From Paulownia fortunei (taxonomy: Eukaryota > Streptophyta > Magnoliopsida > Lamiales > Paulowniaceae), in contig CM033123.1 of the NCBI GenBank assembly GCA_019321725.1, positions 14,682,925 to 14,746,924 of the forward strand: 64,000 nucleotides of DNA, written 5' to 3'. Position 1 is the stretch's first letter. Each line of letters opens with the position of its first letter. Position numbers and translations under genes: made by a program. Of this stretch, positions 12,190 through 23,775 are shown piece after piece. The notes under the pieces were generated by a model that was given only the letters and a program-made list of their open reading frames with translations, did not search any database and was not told the DNA's origin.

Positions 12190-12665
12190 AACTACAAGGG
12201 ATATAAAAGATTTTGAGTTCATCGATGTGGTTAAAGTAGGGTAGTCATACTTTGGACCTCATCGAGTGTATTAAAGGTATCAACTCATAATTTTTCTCCT
12301 TGCTAGAAAGTAAGTAATAGATTAGGGTTCTGCCTGCGACATGAACAAACAGTTAGGATTTATATTGGGGAGAAATTCATCCCACATCGATTTAGCAGCG
12401 AGTAGCCTTATGGCTTATTACCAAGGGGTCAGTCCCTCTCCCCTAAGAGGCACCTTTTCTAAGATAAAACCGTGAGGCTTCAGTCAAAGTAGACAATACC
12501 TTTTATTCGTTGCAAGCAGGATCTAAATCTATTACTCACTTCGTTTGCGAGTTGATACCTCACTTCCTGATAAGGAAGAAGATCGCGAGTTGACACCTCT
12601 AACACATTCAATGAGGTCCAAAGTACGATTACCCTATTTTAATCACATCAATCCTCTATTGCAAT
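12190..12665. repeat. Duplicated non-coding segment, copy 2 (partner 2610-3340)
   Basis: It starts with aagggatataaaag and follows the partner through the gaggcacctt block (about 12459-12468). It is clearly diverged from the partner, and no coding frame survives. Confidence 0.55.
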
Positions 12666-12910
12666 TGGTAAGCTACATTCTCTTTACTCTTCATAATTCT
12701 TATATTAAAATATTCTCCAAGTGAATCCTTGAGTTTTCCATGCAAAGAGCATCATTTCCTAACTTGCATTTAACACATGATAATTAATTTAATGAAATTA
12801 ATTAAACTTGATGATGTAAACAATTTTTTTGTCATTTCTCTTTTCAAAATAACCAATCTATAAAATAAATCCTATATATACATACACATATATATATATA
12901 TACTCAAATG

Positions 12911-13214
12911 ACCTCGTCTCTCAATTTGGCATTTTCACAACTTGACTTCTCATGCATCTACATCATTTTAGTCAATTCTTCAATTTTTCACTCATTCGGA
13001 TATTTTCCAAATGAATCATTGAATTTTCATTGCAAAGAACATTGTTCTCTAACACGCCCCTGCCACATGATAATTAATTTGGGAAATTAATTAAACTTGA
13101 ATGACGTAAACAAAGCACCTTTAGGAGCAATATTTTGTTCTTGATTTGATCAGGGTCCATCCCAAGATCTGTACTCCATGTTCTTGTCTCCATACTTGCA
13201 CTCCATAAACAGCC
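12911..13214 (-). pseudogene. HD-Zip IV-like homeobox gene fragment, third copy
   Basis: The minus-strand piece at 13214-13119 matches the homeobox exon at 4770-4680. It has an extra insertion and has lost the W-F recognition-helix part through a deletion. 13052-12911 matches the zipper exon at 4610-4474 and ends in the same gagagacgag-type block. A further partial zipper copy lies at about 12712-12790. The order (homeobox exon upstream, zipper exon downstream on the minus strand) is kept, so this is a decayed duplicate of the same gene. Confidence 0.45.
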
Positions 13215-13244
13215 TGCAGACATTCAACAAAAACTTTCATGAAA

Positions 13245-13838
13245 TTTACTAAAATTGGGCTATGGAAAGACACAGACAACATATATACAAATTATATATA
13301 GTAGGCTCGGATGACCAGATTTAGGTTGAGTCATTGAAATGTCTTGGGCCTTGTAGGCCGGGTTGGATCTCCGTGTGAAATAAGCCCATCCAACCGAGGA
13401 ATTATTTAAGGTAGAGTCATTTTTGAACTCTTAGAAAGAAAGTTGAAATTTAAATGGAAAAATGAATCTTAAGAAATGAAAACAATTTGAGTTCATTGGT
13501 AAGGTAATTGTCATTACTTTTCAAAAAATTTATATCACAATATTCTCTCTATTGATTAATTTTTGTCTAAGTTGTATATATGGATGGAAACAGGGTTGGT
13601 TTAGGACAAGTTTGGCTAAACCTATAACCCGCCCTGCTAAGGCTAGCATGGACTCAAGACCCATATCATCCTACCTCAATTCAACATAGAACCTGCCCGT
13701 CTTGAACCCCAAAACCGACGTGTCCAACCTGCTAGATCTGCAACCCGCTAGTTTCTGACTTAGATCTCACCAATATTATGCTATAAAAGAAAATCAAGAA
13801 TGACATTCAACTCTAAGCTACCAACAGAGAAACCTCAT
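13245..13838. repeat. Duplicated segment, copy 2 (partner 4800-5300)
   Basis: It matches 4800-5300 and ends abruptly at about 13838, where the truncated 5' LTR of the next element begins. The insertion or deletion that trimmed that LTR therefore fell at this junction. Confidence 0.55.
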
Positions 13839-14064
13839 AGGCTTTTAAATTATTCAATTTTATTTTTAAATACTTTTTATTATTAGTTTAGTTTAGTTGA
13901 ATTTAGTTCATAATCATCACGTATTTTTGTATTTATTCAAATAAAATTAGAGTTAACATAATTTTGGTACTTAATAATTCAATAATTCTCATGGAAACGA
14001 TAATCTACTCATTATTTTATTACTTGTATATGATAATGTGCACTTGCGTTTATAAATTTTCACA
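13839..14064 (+). repeat. 5' LTR, 3' remnant only
   Basis: It aligns with 17869-18091 of the downstream LTR, with shared blocks such as attcaaataaaattagagt. It ends in CA at about 14064, ten bases before the primer-binding site. The first ~1 kb of the LTR is missing. Confidence 0.7.
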
Positions 14065-14073
14065 ATTAGTTTT

Positions 14074-14091
14074 TGGCGACGTTGCGGGGGA
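14074..14091 (+). other. Primer-binding site, tRNA-Asp type
   Basis: The 18-mer tggcgacgttgcggggga differs at two positions from the site tggcgccgttgccgggga, which is complementary to the 3' end of plant tRNA-Asp and is used by many plant gypsy elements. It lies just after an LTR end, where minus-strand DNA synthesis would start. Confidence 0.7.
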
Positions 14092-14865
14092 CTATTTTAT
14101 TTTGTTAATATCGATACCAAGTAACTCTAATTTTAATTTGAATTTTTCTTGTACATATATATTTTTTCTTTTCTCCTATTTTTATTTTTCTTTCATTGTT
14201 TGAGTGTGTCCTTATTTATAATCGCAGGGGTTTTCTTGTGTGTGTGAGATGAGCGAAAAGTGATAGACAAGATGGCATATAATTCATACTATTGATCAAC
14301 TGAATATGACATGATAAATTAAGTTTCAACTCAGGCCTCTAGAATGAATCGAGTAGATGTCATTAATGCATTGGGTGCTCAAGTAAAAATTTTGGCCAAA
14401 TTATTTTAATACTTCATGGAGAAATAATAAGAATATGATGTGGCATGCACCTAGTTACCCACCTTTAAAGAAGAAATGAAGCCTTGAAGGAATATTAGCT
14501 TAATTCGAACGTACTACCGATCGAATCTTATTGCGAACTGAATCTAGTAATCCATCACAGGAGAGGATTTTTCTTGATGAAGGAATGGCTCAATTAGCAA
14601 ATACTCAGAGCTAATTCATGTTGGAAGCCATAACTGATGTTCAAAATTCATCATCACAACTTCAAAACTCGGAGATCGAAAATTGTGAGATGGATAACAT
14701 GTTTCCAACAAGACATCTAGATAATTTGCCTTACACACCCGAGGCAAATAGAGTGTGAGAAGAATATTATGATGTTAGTTTGCTAAGTGATGAAAAGATT
14801 GAAACTATCTTGTGGATTAAAAACTGATAAAGAATGAACAAGAGATATTAGCACAAATACCTCTA

Positions 14866-15162
14866 ATGGATAATGGAGAAGATCAAGAAAATGTTCAACC
14901 AAGCGCATCTCAAGAGTCATTACTCGAAGTTTCTTATTCCCATCTTTTACAAAATAACAAGCATATATCAAATATTGTAGAGGATGATATGGGGATCTCA
15001 TCACTCAAGTATAAATTAGAGGATCACGAGTTGGGAGATTGCTCATTAAAATATTTTATGGTGGAAAATAAATGTGTATTTGAGGATGTTGACAAATCTA
15101 TTATCCATATAGATTTCATCATCCCTGACATTAAAAATGATAGAAACATCTCTCTCACATAA
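14866..15162 (+). other. Internal open frame of the retroelement, unidentified
   Basis: A 98-residue acidic open frame (MDNGEDQENVQPSASQESLL at the start) lies in the internal region. It has no zinc knuckle, protease or polymerase motif. Downstream (15165-15370), broken frames and the motif cttcttgggggataaccc resemble sequence often found near the 3' end of plant gypsy internal regions. It is probably a remnant of the element rather than a host gene. Confidence 0.3.
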
Positions 15163-16870
15163 GAACAACTATTTTTGGCCATTAGGCATGCAGTCAATAA
15201 TATACAAATGGCACTTGATCTCATGTCGGATTATGCTCAATATGTTTATTTTGGGGGATCACCTACACTTCTGGAGCATACAAAGGCATGATATGAGAAA
15301 CACTTATTCTTGGATCCCAGTTGAGCAAAGAAGAAGTCCGGCTGAAAACTATAAATTAAGCGCTTCTTGGGGGATAACCCAAGTGCTTTACATTTTTTTT
15401 ATTTTTCTTATTTGGTTGTTTAATATTCCTTTTTTTTTTTAGTTTGATGATTGTTTGTTTGTTTTCATTTCAGGATCCAACTCAAGTTTGGGGGAGGATT
15501 TGTAAAAAAAGGAGTGATATGCCACTAACTAATGAATGCACATTCATCAATGTTCTTGAAGATGATGATGATGAAATTTATGAGAACTGACACTGCCATC
15601 ATTCAAGGAAATCTTTTATACCTTATCTTGTTTTATTTAACATTGAGGACAATGTTAGTTTTAAGTTTGGGAGTGAATGTATGTGCTTCATTTGACTTTG
15701 TTTGTTTATAGCTTTTGAAAGTTGATGAATATTGTGTTTATGTATATGTTTGACTCTTGTGGCAATTTTTATCTTTTTTGTAATCCTTTGACATATTGAG
15801 CACATAGCCTTGAACATTTGAATTTTCTCCTTGCTTAGAATTTTTTTATGTGAACTCAATATTTTTTTTTGTGACGTCATATAATTCTAGAACTTGTTTG
15901 ATTATTACTTTTAGGCTAAATAATATTAGAGAAGTGATTTAGGCCATTTTTGGACCATTTGAGCCTTTCAAACCATCATGTTTATGATATATAATCCCTA
16001 ATGTCCCTCGTTAAGCCTATTGAGCCATTTTCTTTGTTACCCTACAAATCAACCTCAATCAATAAATTAATTTTTTTTAATCTTACATGTTACCCCACAT
16101 TCAGCTCATTGCTATTCTAGTAATATTATTTTGAGGATTAAAAGTGGTTTGAAAAGAAAATGGTAAAAGAAAGGTGGCGATTTGTACAAAACTCCCAGAA
16201 AAAAGGGTAAAAAAATATCATAAAAGAGTGCAACACCCATTGTTCATAAAAACAAATAAGATTGGGAATGTAGCACTTTAAAAAAAAAGAAAAAAAATAT
16301 GTAAAAAAAATTGAGAGCTTAACCAATAAAGTGGTGTGACAAATCAAAAAAAGAAATATTAATAAAGGTGTGAGATGAAAATGTAGTGGTGCCCATCAAC
16401 AAAGTTCTAGAATAGTTGTGTGCTATGAGTAATTGGAATCACTATATTGTCTTTTATCCTACCATTACCTTAGCCACACGTTACAAAATTTTGAAGTCTT
16501 GATGATTATCAATGTTGTGTTAGTTTACATGAATGGAGAGTGACATGAAAAGCAAGTCTATGGAATTCTAAAAAACATAAATAAGATATCAATAATTTTA
16601 TTGTGAGTTTGCATAAATCAATCCGAGTAGCGAAAAGTTAAGTGCAAGAGGCTACACATACACACATCCAGAGTATTTACAGATGGTGAATTTGGCACTT
16701 GAGTTGAAATCATATATTTTAATGATATTTTGAGATTTTCTTGAGTTATGAACTCACAATTATTTTTGAGCCCCATTTAGTTAGTTGGTTGTGAGCATCA
16801 CTTATTATTTTACTTGGTTTATTTCTTTCTTTTGCTCGAGGAATAGCAAAATGTTAAGTTTGGGGGTATT

Positions 16871-18091
16871 TGATGAGTGGATTTTATACCCATTAATTGA
16901 GTACTATTTGCTTAACTTTTTTATTAGTTTTCGAGATTTTTGTGAGTTTTATTGTCGTTTTTAATATTTGTTTTGTAGATTTGAAGATAAAGGAAGAATT
17001 TCACTTGGATGTACTAAAATCTACATTCATCTTATATTTTTCAAAAAAAAAACAAAAGAAAATCGGCCCATGAATAGTAGCGCCGAGGTGCTGCCGCTAC
17101 TAAAAAATGGTGTTATTCCAGGCGCTGCAGATTCACGCCTAGGCGTTGCCTAGCGGATAACTAATTCAAGAGCCTCCATTTCAAATTTTTAGAGAGGAAG
17201 AGAGAAAAGTGAGGAGAAGAGTAAAAACAAACCAAGAAACAAAGAACGAGAAAGGAAGAATAGAAGAAGAAGATGAGAGAATTCCTCCATGATTTATGAA
17301 AAAGACATCTACAAATGAAGAAATTCATCATCTTTCAAATTTCATTTCATTTTTCTCTTTCTTTCTTTGATTATGTGTATGAATATTGTTAATTTGCTTT
17401 TTATTTTCATCATGAATTAATTTCTTTTTCTAGGGTTGTGATGTAATCTAATTAAGATGTTTTGAATATTTGTATCCATTCAATTTTTGATTTATTTTCA
17501 AGTTGAGTTTTCTACATTGTTCTTAATACTTTCAATTATTTGACCACTAATTGAATGATTTGCTAATCATATTGACCCGTGAAGTGATATATGTGTCTAG
17601 TTTTATATATAAAAAATCATAAATTACATATGAGATAGGAATATACTTATATAGTTTGTGTAGTCTTGTTGGAAATCCATAGAACCTAATGAATTGTTGA
17701 TTATTATAATTCACATAAGAATATAGTGGGTTAGCAATTGATGATATTTTTATTAGATTTTGGGAGAAACTAGTGGATAATTTAGGAATTTTCGACTATA
17801 TTAAATTGAGATTGATGAGATAAATTATTCAAAATTAGATAATTATGGTGAAATCATATCTTTAGCCTTTTAAGTTATTGAATTTTATTTTTAAATATTT
17901 TTTTATTATTAGTTTAGTTTAGTTGAATTTAGTTCATAATCATCATGTAATTTTGCTTTTATTCAAATAAAATTAGAGTTAACTTAATTTTGGTATTTAA
18001 TAATTCAACAGTTCTCATGGGAACGATATATAATCTACTCATCATTTTATTATTTGTATACGATAATATACATACATGAATTTTCGCAGCA
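16871..18091 (+). repeat. 3' LTR of the gypsy-like element
   Basis: It runs from TGATGAGTGG to about TCGCAGCA, 1221 bp, and directly follows the purine tract. It is the best-preserved member of a family with three other copies in the window: 13839-14064, 9147-10388 (rearranged) and 56027-57273 (solo). 21461-22790 is a more distant relative. It holds a GC-richer block at 17080-17155 (cgctgcagattcacgcctag). The open frame at 16968-17153 is LTR sequence. Confidence 0.75.
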
Positions 18092-18227
18092 TTGCTTAAC
18101 AAAATATCATTACAAAATAATGACTCCAATTGCAACAATAGCAAACAACAAATACATGATCCAATGTGTTGGCATTAATTAAATATAGGTTTTAAAGTTA
18201 CAAATCTGTTGTTCTCAAAAGTATTAA

Positions 18228-18262
<35 letters not shown>

Positions 18263-19208
18263 TCAAAATAATAATGATACTAAATTTATAAATCTCCCAC
18301 AATATCATATTAAATTGTAACAAATTTTAAGGCACTAAAGAAATATGTCTCACAACATGTATTGTAAGTTTTAATAAGACTCACAAAATTGTACTGTATA
18401 AGAGTAATTAATTATTCATATGTATTAGTTGTGGCACTATATAAATATGTAATATATGTAAATATATTGCTATTGGGCACGATTCATTACAATTTATAAA
18501 ATATAAAATTGAGTTTAGTTACAAAAACGTGGTCTTTTTTTCATTAACCTGAACCAACCCATCCAACATTCAACTCACCAATTATAGTACTGTTTGGAAT
18601 AGACCCATCAATTGGGACGATAGAACGATTTTGTTTAATACCTGTAACTTAGATTCCCTGGCCCATACCTTAGATAGTTTTAATTCAAGATACTAGCATA
18701 GTGAGTTTAAAGTGGGTTTGGAAAAATCTAAACTAGGCCTATGATTCCTGAGATTATCTAGATTGGCCTCACTTCCTCCTTAATTAGGGATGCACCCAAC
18801 TTTGAATTCAAACATGGAAAATTAAATTTGGGACTCACTAAATTTAAAATTATTCAAGATATATTTTTTTGCTATAAAAATACCATAATAGTATTCAAAA
18901 CTATTATAAGATAATGTTATTAACAAAAAATCTCTTGTTTGTACACTTAATGTGCATGCTTTTTTTTCAAGAAATTATGATATTAAATATATTCTTTTAC
19001 TTTCTATATATTGAATATAGATTACAATTATGTGTTAAAGTTAGGGATTGTGTACAACAAATATATTTCAACATGTATACATATAACATAAACACACACT
19101 AGAACATATATGTATATATACACTAGTCATTACTTTGGTATGTTTTTAATTAATTTACATAATTAACCCCATCTAAAAAGATAATGTCAATTGCTACAAC
19201 TTTAAGGT
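18092..19208. other. AT-rich DNA with an ATA microsatellite
   Basis: A trinucleotide repeat (about ten ATA/AAT units) lies at 18229-18260. Nothing else is recognised. The open frame at 18914-19102 has no family features. Confidence 0.5.
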
Positions 19209-20779
19209 TGCAAACCCAAGTGCAGGTTGTAATAAGTAATAAATTTCTCGTGAGTCCGAAGTCGATCCACAGGGAAGTTGTTTGAAGAATTCAAGTTTAT
19301 ATTTATAAAAAGATGGAGTTTATGTGAATCAAAAATATATGAACAATTAATGTATGATGTAGCTAAAGAAAAAAAACCGAAGTAATAAAAGTACTGAGGA
19401 TTAGGGATCCACTCTTGAGTTTTGGATAGATAAATGGTTATTTATTCTTTTTACCTCTATTAATTGCCACAATTGGAATCCATACATAATGAAGGTTCCA
19501 ATGGGAAGATATTATCAAGTAACTCATGCAATAAGGTAATCATGATATTGTCTTACTATTGCAAATTGTCTCTTAACGCCAACACTTATTTATGGGATCA
19601 AGCATTTATATACTCCTTCGTCAACAATAAATCAAGGTTTCACATTAGCAGTCGGTGGGGTAAAACCGTACAATAAGCTAAATGAACCCAAGTATTTGTT
19701 GTGCCATTGGAGATACATAAATCAAGAATCACCACAAAAATAAGTAGGGTTTAGATCAAAAATAATAATAATAATACAACATACTTAAACAATTTCTACC
19801 CTTATAACCATTTCTCTTCCTCCATCAAGAGATTCACTCTTTTTCCTCAGCAAAATGAAATTTAGAAAGACATAATAAAAGTAACAAAGACTAAAAATAT
19901 AAGAGAAACTAGAGAATGCATTTCTATTACTACTAGAAAACTTACAATACAAACTGGATAACTTAGCCTAAAGAAACCCTCTACCCCCCCTCTTACAAGC
20001 TGAATACATGGCCTATTTATAGTACTTGGAGTAAGCTAGAGGCCAAACAAATAATGGAGGGGTTAATCAAGTGGTATGCTAGTTGCCAAAAGTTGGTAAG
20101 TTGTTACACAAATTTCTCATCCACTGAATTGAATTACATTTTTCGATCAGATACAGCCAGAGTTTGAAGATACGTAAAGAATAAAAATTGTAGATCTTTC
20201 AACGCTGATATATTTTCATATATATTTTGTCAAATTTGGCGATCGGATGAAGGAGATATGGTCAAATTACCGAGTCATGTCCAAGAGCCGCCCTGTAACA
20301 TCAGCAGCAACTTGCAGCCTATGGTTTTACCATTTCGACACATTTTCACACCATCTTGTCTTCAGACCTCTTGGGTATAACATATCCGAATTTCAGACCA
20401 AAATAAATTTGGGCTCAAGATATATAATCGAATTGGTAAAATAAGTCAATATTGGGCTGAACTCTGATCTGAATTTTGGTGATCCATTTTGTGTAATTAC
20501 TTGAATGAATTTTCTGCTATCATCAAGACTAAATTGGGTTGAGCTTCCAACATAAAAGTTGTACCTCTATCTCTTGGCTTTCAAATGAAATAAGCTTCAG
20601 GTCCATAGAGCTTTTGATCATGAAGTTATGCTCAAATTATAAAAACTGCACAAGTCTGAAAACATGCTTCCATTTATTCCCTAACACAAAACATTAATAA
20701 AACAAGAATATTAACAAGAATAAAGCAAGAAAAGTATAAAGGATTTGATATAAAAATATGTCAAAATATGCACTTATCA
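19209..20779 (-). mobile_element. Isolated gypsy-type LTR, minus strand
   Basis: Read on the minus strand it starts TGATAAGTGCATATTTTGAC and ends near CCCTGTGGATCGACTTC and CCTGCACTTGGGTTTGCA. Both ends are typical of a common plant gypsy LTR type. About 1.57 kb long. I see neither a primer site nor a purine tract beside it, so it is probably a solo LTR. I could not find a clear 5-bp target duplication, so both ends are approximate. The open frames at 19464-19676 and 20247-20444 fall inside it. Confidence 0.6.
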
Positions 20780-20789
20780 TCAATGTAGT

Positions 20790-21460
20790 TTGCGCCTTCT
20801 CTCCTCTCATCTCCTTCCTTTAACCTTTCTTTTTTTTTTCTTTTTTTTTTCTCTTTTTCTCTCCCATTTTTTCCTCTCTTTTTTTCTTCAATTATATCAT
20901 TTTATCTTAATTTCTTCTCTTGCTTATAATAAATCCAAATAAATACATTAAAATCATTAAAATAATTGCATTATCATACTAAAAAGTAAACAAATAATTT
21001 TTATTTTGAACCTTAAAAATTTAAGCAAACATGGATGTACCATGAGTACTAGTACTGGAAATGCATTTGGGCTAGTTGCGGCCATGACCTGGCCTTTGCT
21101 ATCTCGAGTTTTAACAAAAGAATAGGACTATCAATCGAACTTTATGAGTTGAGTTTAAGTATTATTTGAGTTGAATATCATAAGCTCAAACTTAGCTCAT
21201 AAGCTTTTCTCTTATCTCGACTCAAACTCGCCTCATATTCTGTGTGAGCTCATGGCTTATTTCGAGCTAGGATACACTATTCTATTTTTTTTTAGAAAAG
21301 AAAAACTACACAATAATAAAGGGCGTATGAAGAAACTAATACTGAATAGTCCACGAAATAAAATTTTATGCTTTTGAAAATATATAACATTTTGAATTCT
21401 AAAGCAAATGATAAGTTGATTTATCATTTTACTTAATAGATTGTTTATTTTCAAGCATCT
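20790..21460. other. Pyrimidine-rich and AT-rich spacer
   Basis: A CT-rich tract (about 20795-20890) is followed by AT-rich DNA. There is no gene, and the open frames at 21171-21454 show no motif. Confidence 0.45.
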
Positions 21461-22790
21461 TGTGTTGATTTTATGCGTTTTGTGTTAATTGTATGGATCT
21501 CACGAAAAGGAGAAGAAAAATCATAAAAGAAAATAAAAACTCGTAAAAAAATTGAAAGTCATGCCACAACTCAATAAATTGGAGTCACAGTCCTGAAGTT
21601 GATGATAATTCAATTTATTTGGTAACACAATGCCAAATTTTTAAGCCCCGATGCCGAAAATAATCAAACTTATAAAGAATGGCAAACCACTTGGAGTCAT
21701 AGCTCCATCTTTCAGAGCCGTGATGCCAGTTCAAAAGAAGAAGGATAGATTGTTTGGTACAGTGGTACCAAAAATCAAAGTTACGATGTCAGTTCAATCT
21801 GTGTTAAATACAGACAGTCTAGAGTCGCGATCCCTAAATTCAAAGCAGCGGCCCCAGTTCGCAAAAAATTTAAAATGCGATTTTTAAATCAGATTTTGGG
21901 ACTTATTTTTGGATGACTATAAAAGGTAAATTCTAAGACAAATTTGGGGACTTCTTTTGGCCAAAAAACATAAGAAAAAACAAGAGGAAAAGAGAGCAAG
22001 GGCTTCAAAATTCAAGATTTTTGTTTCTTCTTCAAGATTTTAGAGTTCTTTTTTTTCTTTTCTTTTCTCCTACATTTTGTCATGAATTCAAATTTATCTA
22101 TGAATTTAATAGATATAATTAGGGGCTAAATTTTGAATATAGAATTTTGATGTAATCTAATTAGGATGATTTGAATTTCTCTTCCAATTCAATTGAATAT
22201 TTATTCAATCTAGTTAAGTTTTCTGCATGGTTTTTTACGCTTTCAATTACCTGGGCACTAATCAAATGATTTATTAACCATATTGACTTAAGATGTGATA
22301 TATGTATCTAGTTCTATATATAAAAAACCATGAATTGCATATAAGATAGAAATATACTTGCATAGTTTGTGCAGTCTTAATTGAGATCCATAAAGTTCAA
22401 TAATTTATTGATTGTTTAATTCACATATTTCTAATAGATTAGCAATTAGTAAAATTTTCATTAGACTTTGAGAGAGGCTGTTGAATTAACTAAGAACATA
22501 CATTGAGATTGATGCAATTGAATATTTAAATCGGATTAATTATAATAAAATCACAATCGTAGATCTTTAAGTGATAGATGTCAATTTCAATTTGTTTTTG
22601 CTAATTAGTTTAGTGTTAAATTTCTTAGTTTGCATTAATCACCACTCCATTACGATTGTTCAAATAAAATTAGAGTTAACCCATTTCGGTGCTCAGTAAT
22701 TCAACAGTTATTGTTGAAACGATACTGCACTCATCTTTTTTATTATTTATCTACAATATCGTACAATTACGTTCACAAATTTCACAACAA
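21461..22790 (+). mobile_element. Diverged gypsy-type LTR, plus strand
   Basis: It is a distant relative of the LTR at 16871-18091. Shared blocks in the same order include ttttgatgtaatctaattag (about 22146), gatatatgtatctagt (about 22298), cagtctta (about 22372) and caaataaaattagagttaac (about 22660). It starts near TGTGTTGATTTTATGC and ends near TTTCACAACA. No internal region or target duplication was identified, so it is probably a solo LTR. The open frame at 21651-21887 is LTR sequence. Confidence 0.55.
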
Positions 22791-23775
22791 CAAACCATAA
22801 AAAGTTCACAATAATGATTATCAAATGAAAAGTCTTTGTAAATAACTGAAAGTTATTCCTAAATCCTTTTTCACCAGAGTGATATGTGTACTTCATTATG
22901 TCAATTAGCTTGTAGCAAAATCTATTATAAATCTTATTTTAACTAGATTCCAAAATAATTTAATTGTATGATAATAAATTACTATATAGAGGTTTAAAAT
23001 TATGATTAAAATATTAAATATTTGACTTTATTCGAGAGAATCTAGAAAGACTGAAGCTTAACTCATAAACATTACACAAAGTTTGACTCAAATATAAGTG
23101 GATCAAACAATCGACTTCAAATAGACCTAACTCAAGTTTAAAATAAGAGCAATTTGTAGATCTTACAGACATGCATGGAGCACACAAGGATTTTATAATG
23201 CATGGCTCTAAAATGTTAGGTTGAGTTCCGCAATGAGAATGTATATCAAATTCAAAATTAAGATTGTTAATGGTTGTTTTCTAATTTGAATCCAATTACA
23301 AAAATTCCAATATAAATGGACTCATCTGCAAAATAATTTAATTCTGATTAATAAGTAAATTACTATTCATTATAGTAGTCATGACATTATTTCAATAATT
23401 TATATATGATATTACTTCTTTTGTTTTTAAATCTAAAAATACAATCTAGATCCGGTTTTTGGACTGAACGACTTTTTCTAGATTCGAATCCCGTTACCAC
23501 ATTTTGATATGAGGAATTAGATTAGGGTGGAAATTCTCAATAATCAAACCCAGATCCGTTTCAGAAAACCCGACCCGAATTTGATCCATTTGCCCTGTCC
23601 AAAATACTTCATATGACCGGTTCATGAAAAAAACCTTAAAGTACCGGCCACACTGCAAACCGGGCAAAACCTCTTTCTTCTTCCGGCTCAACAAGAACAA
23701 AGTACACTATTATTACCCAACGCATCCATCATTTTATCGATAAATTCACCCAAAAAAAAAAATAGGAAAAGGAAA
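22791..23775. promoter_or_regulatory. Upstream region of TGH, including probable 5' UTR
   Basis: 22791-23440 is AT-rich with nothing recognised. 23450-23775 is less AT-rich and pyrimidine/C-rich (for example ctctttcttcttccggctca). It leads straight to the TGH start codon at 23776, so it probably holds the core promoter and 5' leader. I cannot place the transcription start. The A-rich run just before the ATG (23750-23775) suits a plant start context. Confidence 0.4.

Larger units (their letters stand above)
13839..18091 (+). mobile_element. 5'-truncated Ty3/gypsy-like element without polymerase
   Basis: The parts in order are: the last ~226 bp of a 5' LTR (13839-14064), a primer-binding site (14074-14091), an internal region of about 2.8 kb, a purine tract (aagtttgggggt, about 16856-16867) and a full 3' LTR (16871-18091). 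The internal region has short, interrupted frames and no reverse transcriptase, protease or integrase motif that I can see. It looks like a large non-autonomous derivative (LARD-like) or a heavily deleted Athila/Tat-type element. The two LTR ends share blocks such as gttgaatttagttcataatcatca but differ at a number of sites, so the insertion is not recent. Confidence 0.75.

Noticed and set aside
21651..21887. 78-codon plus-strand open frame with repeated PK-K-like words
   Set aside because: It lies within a diverged LTR; the repeated words are LTR sequence rather than a protein repeat.
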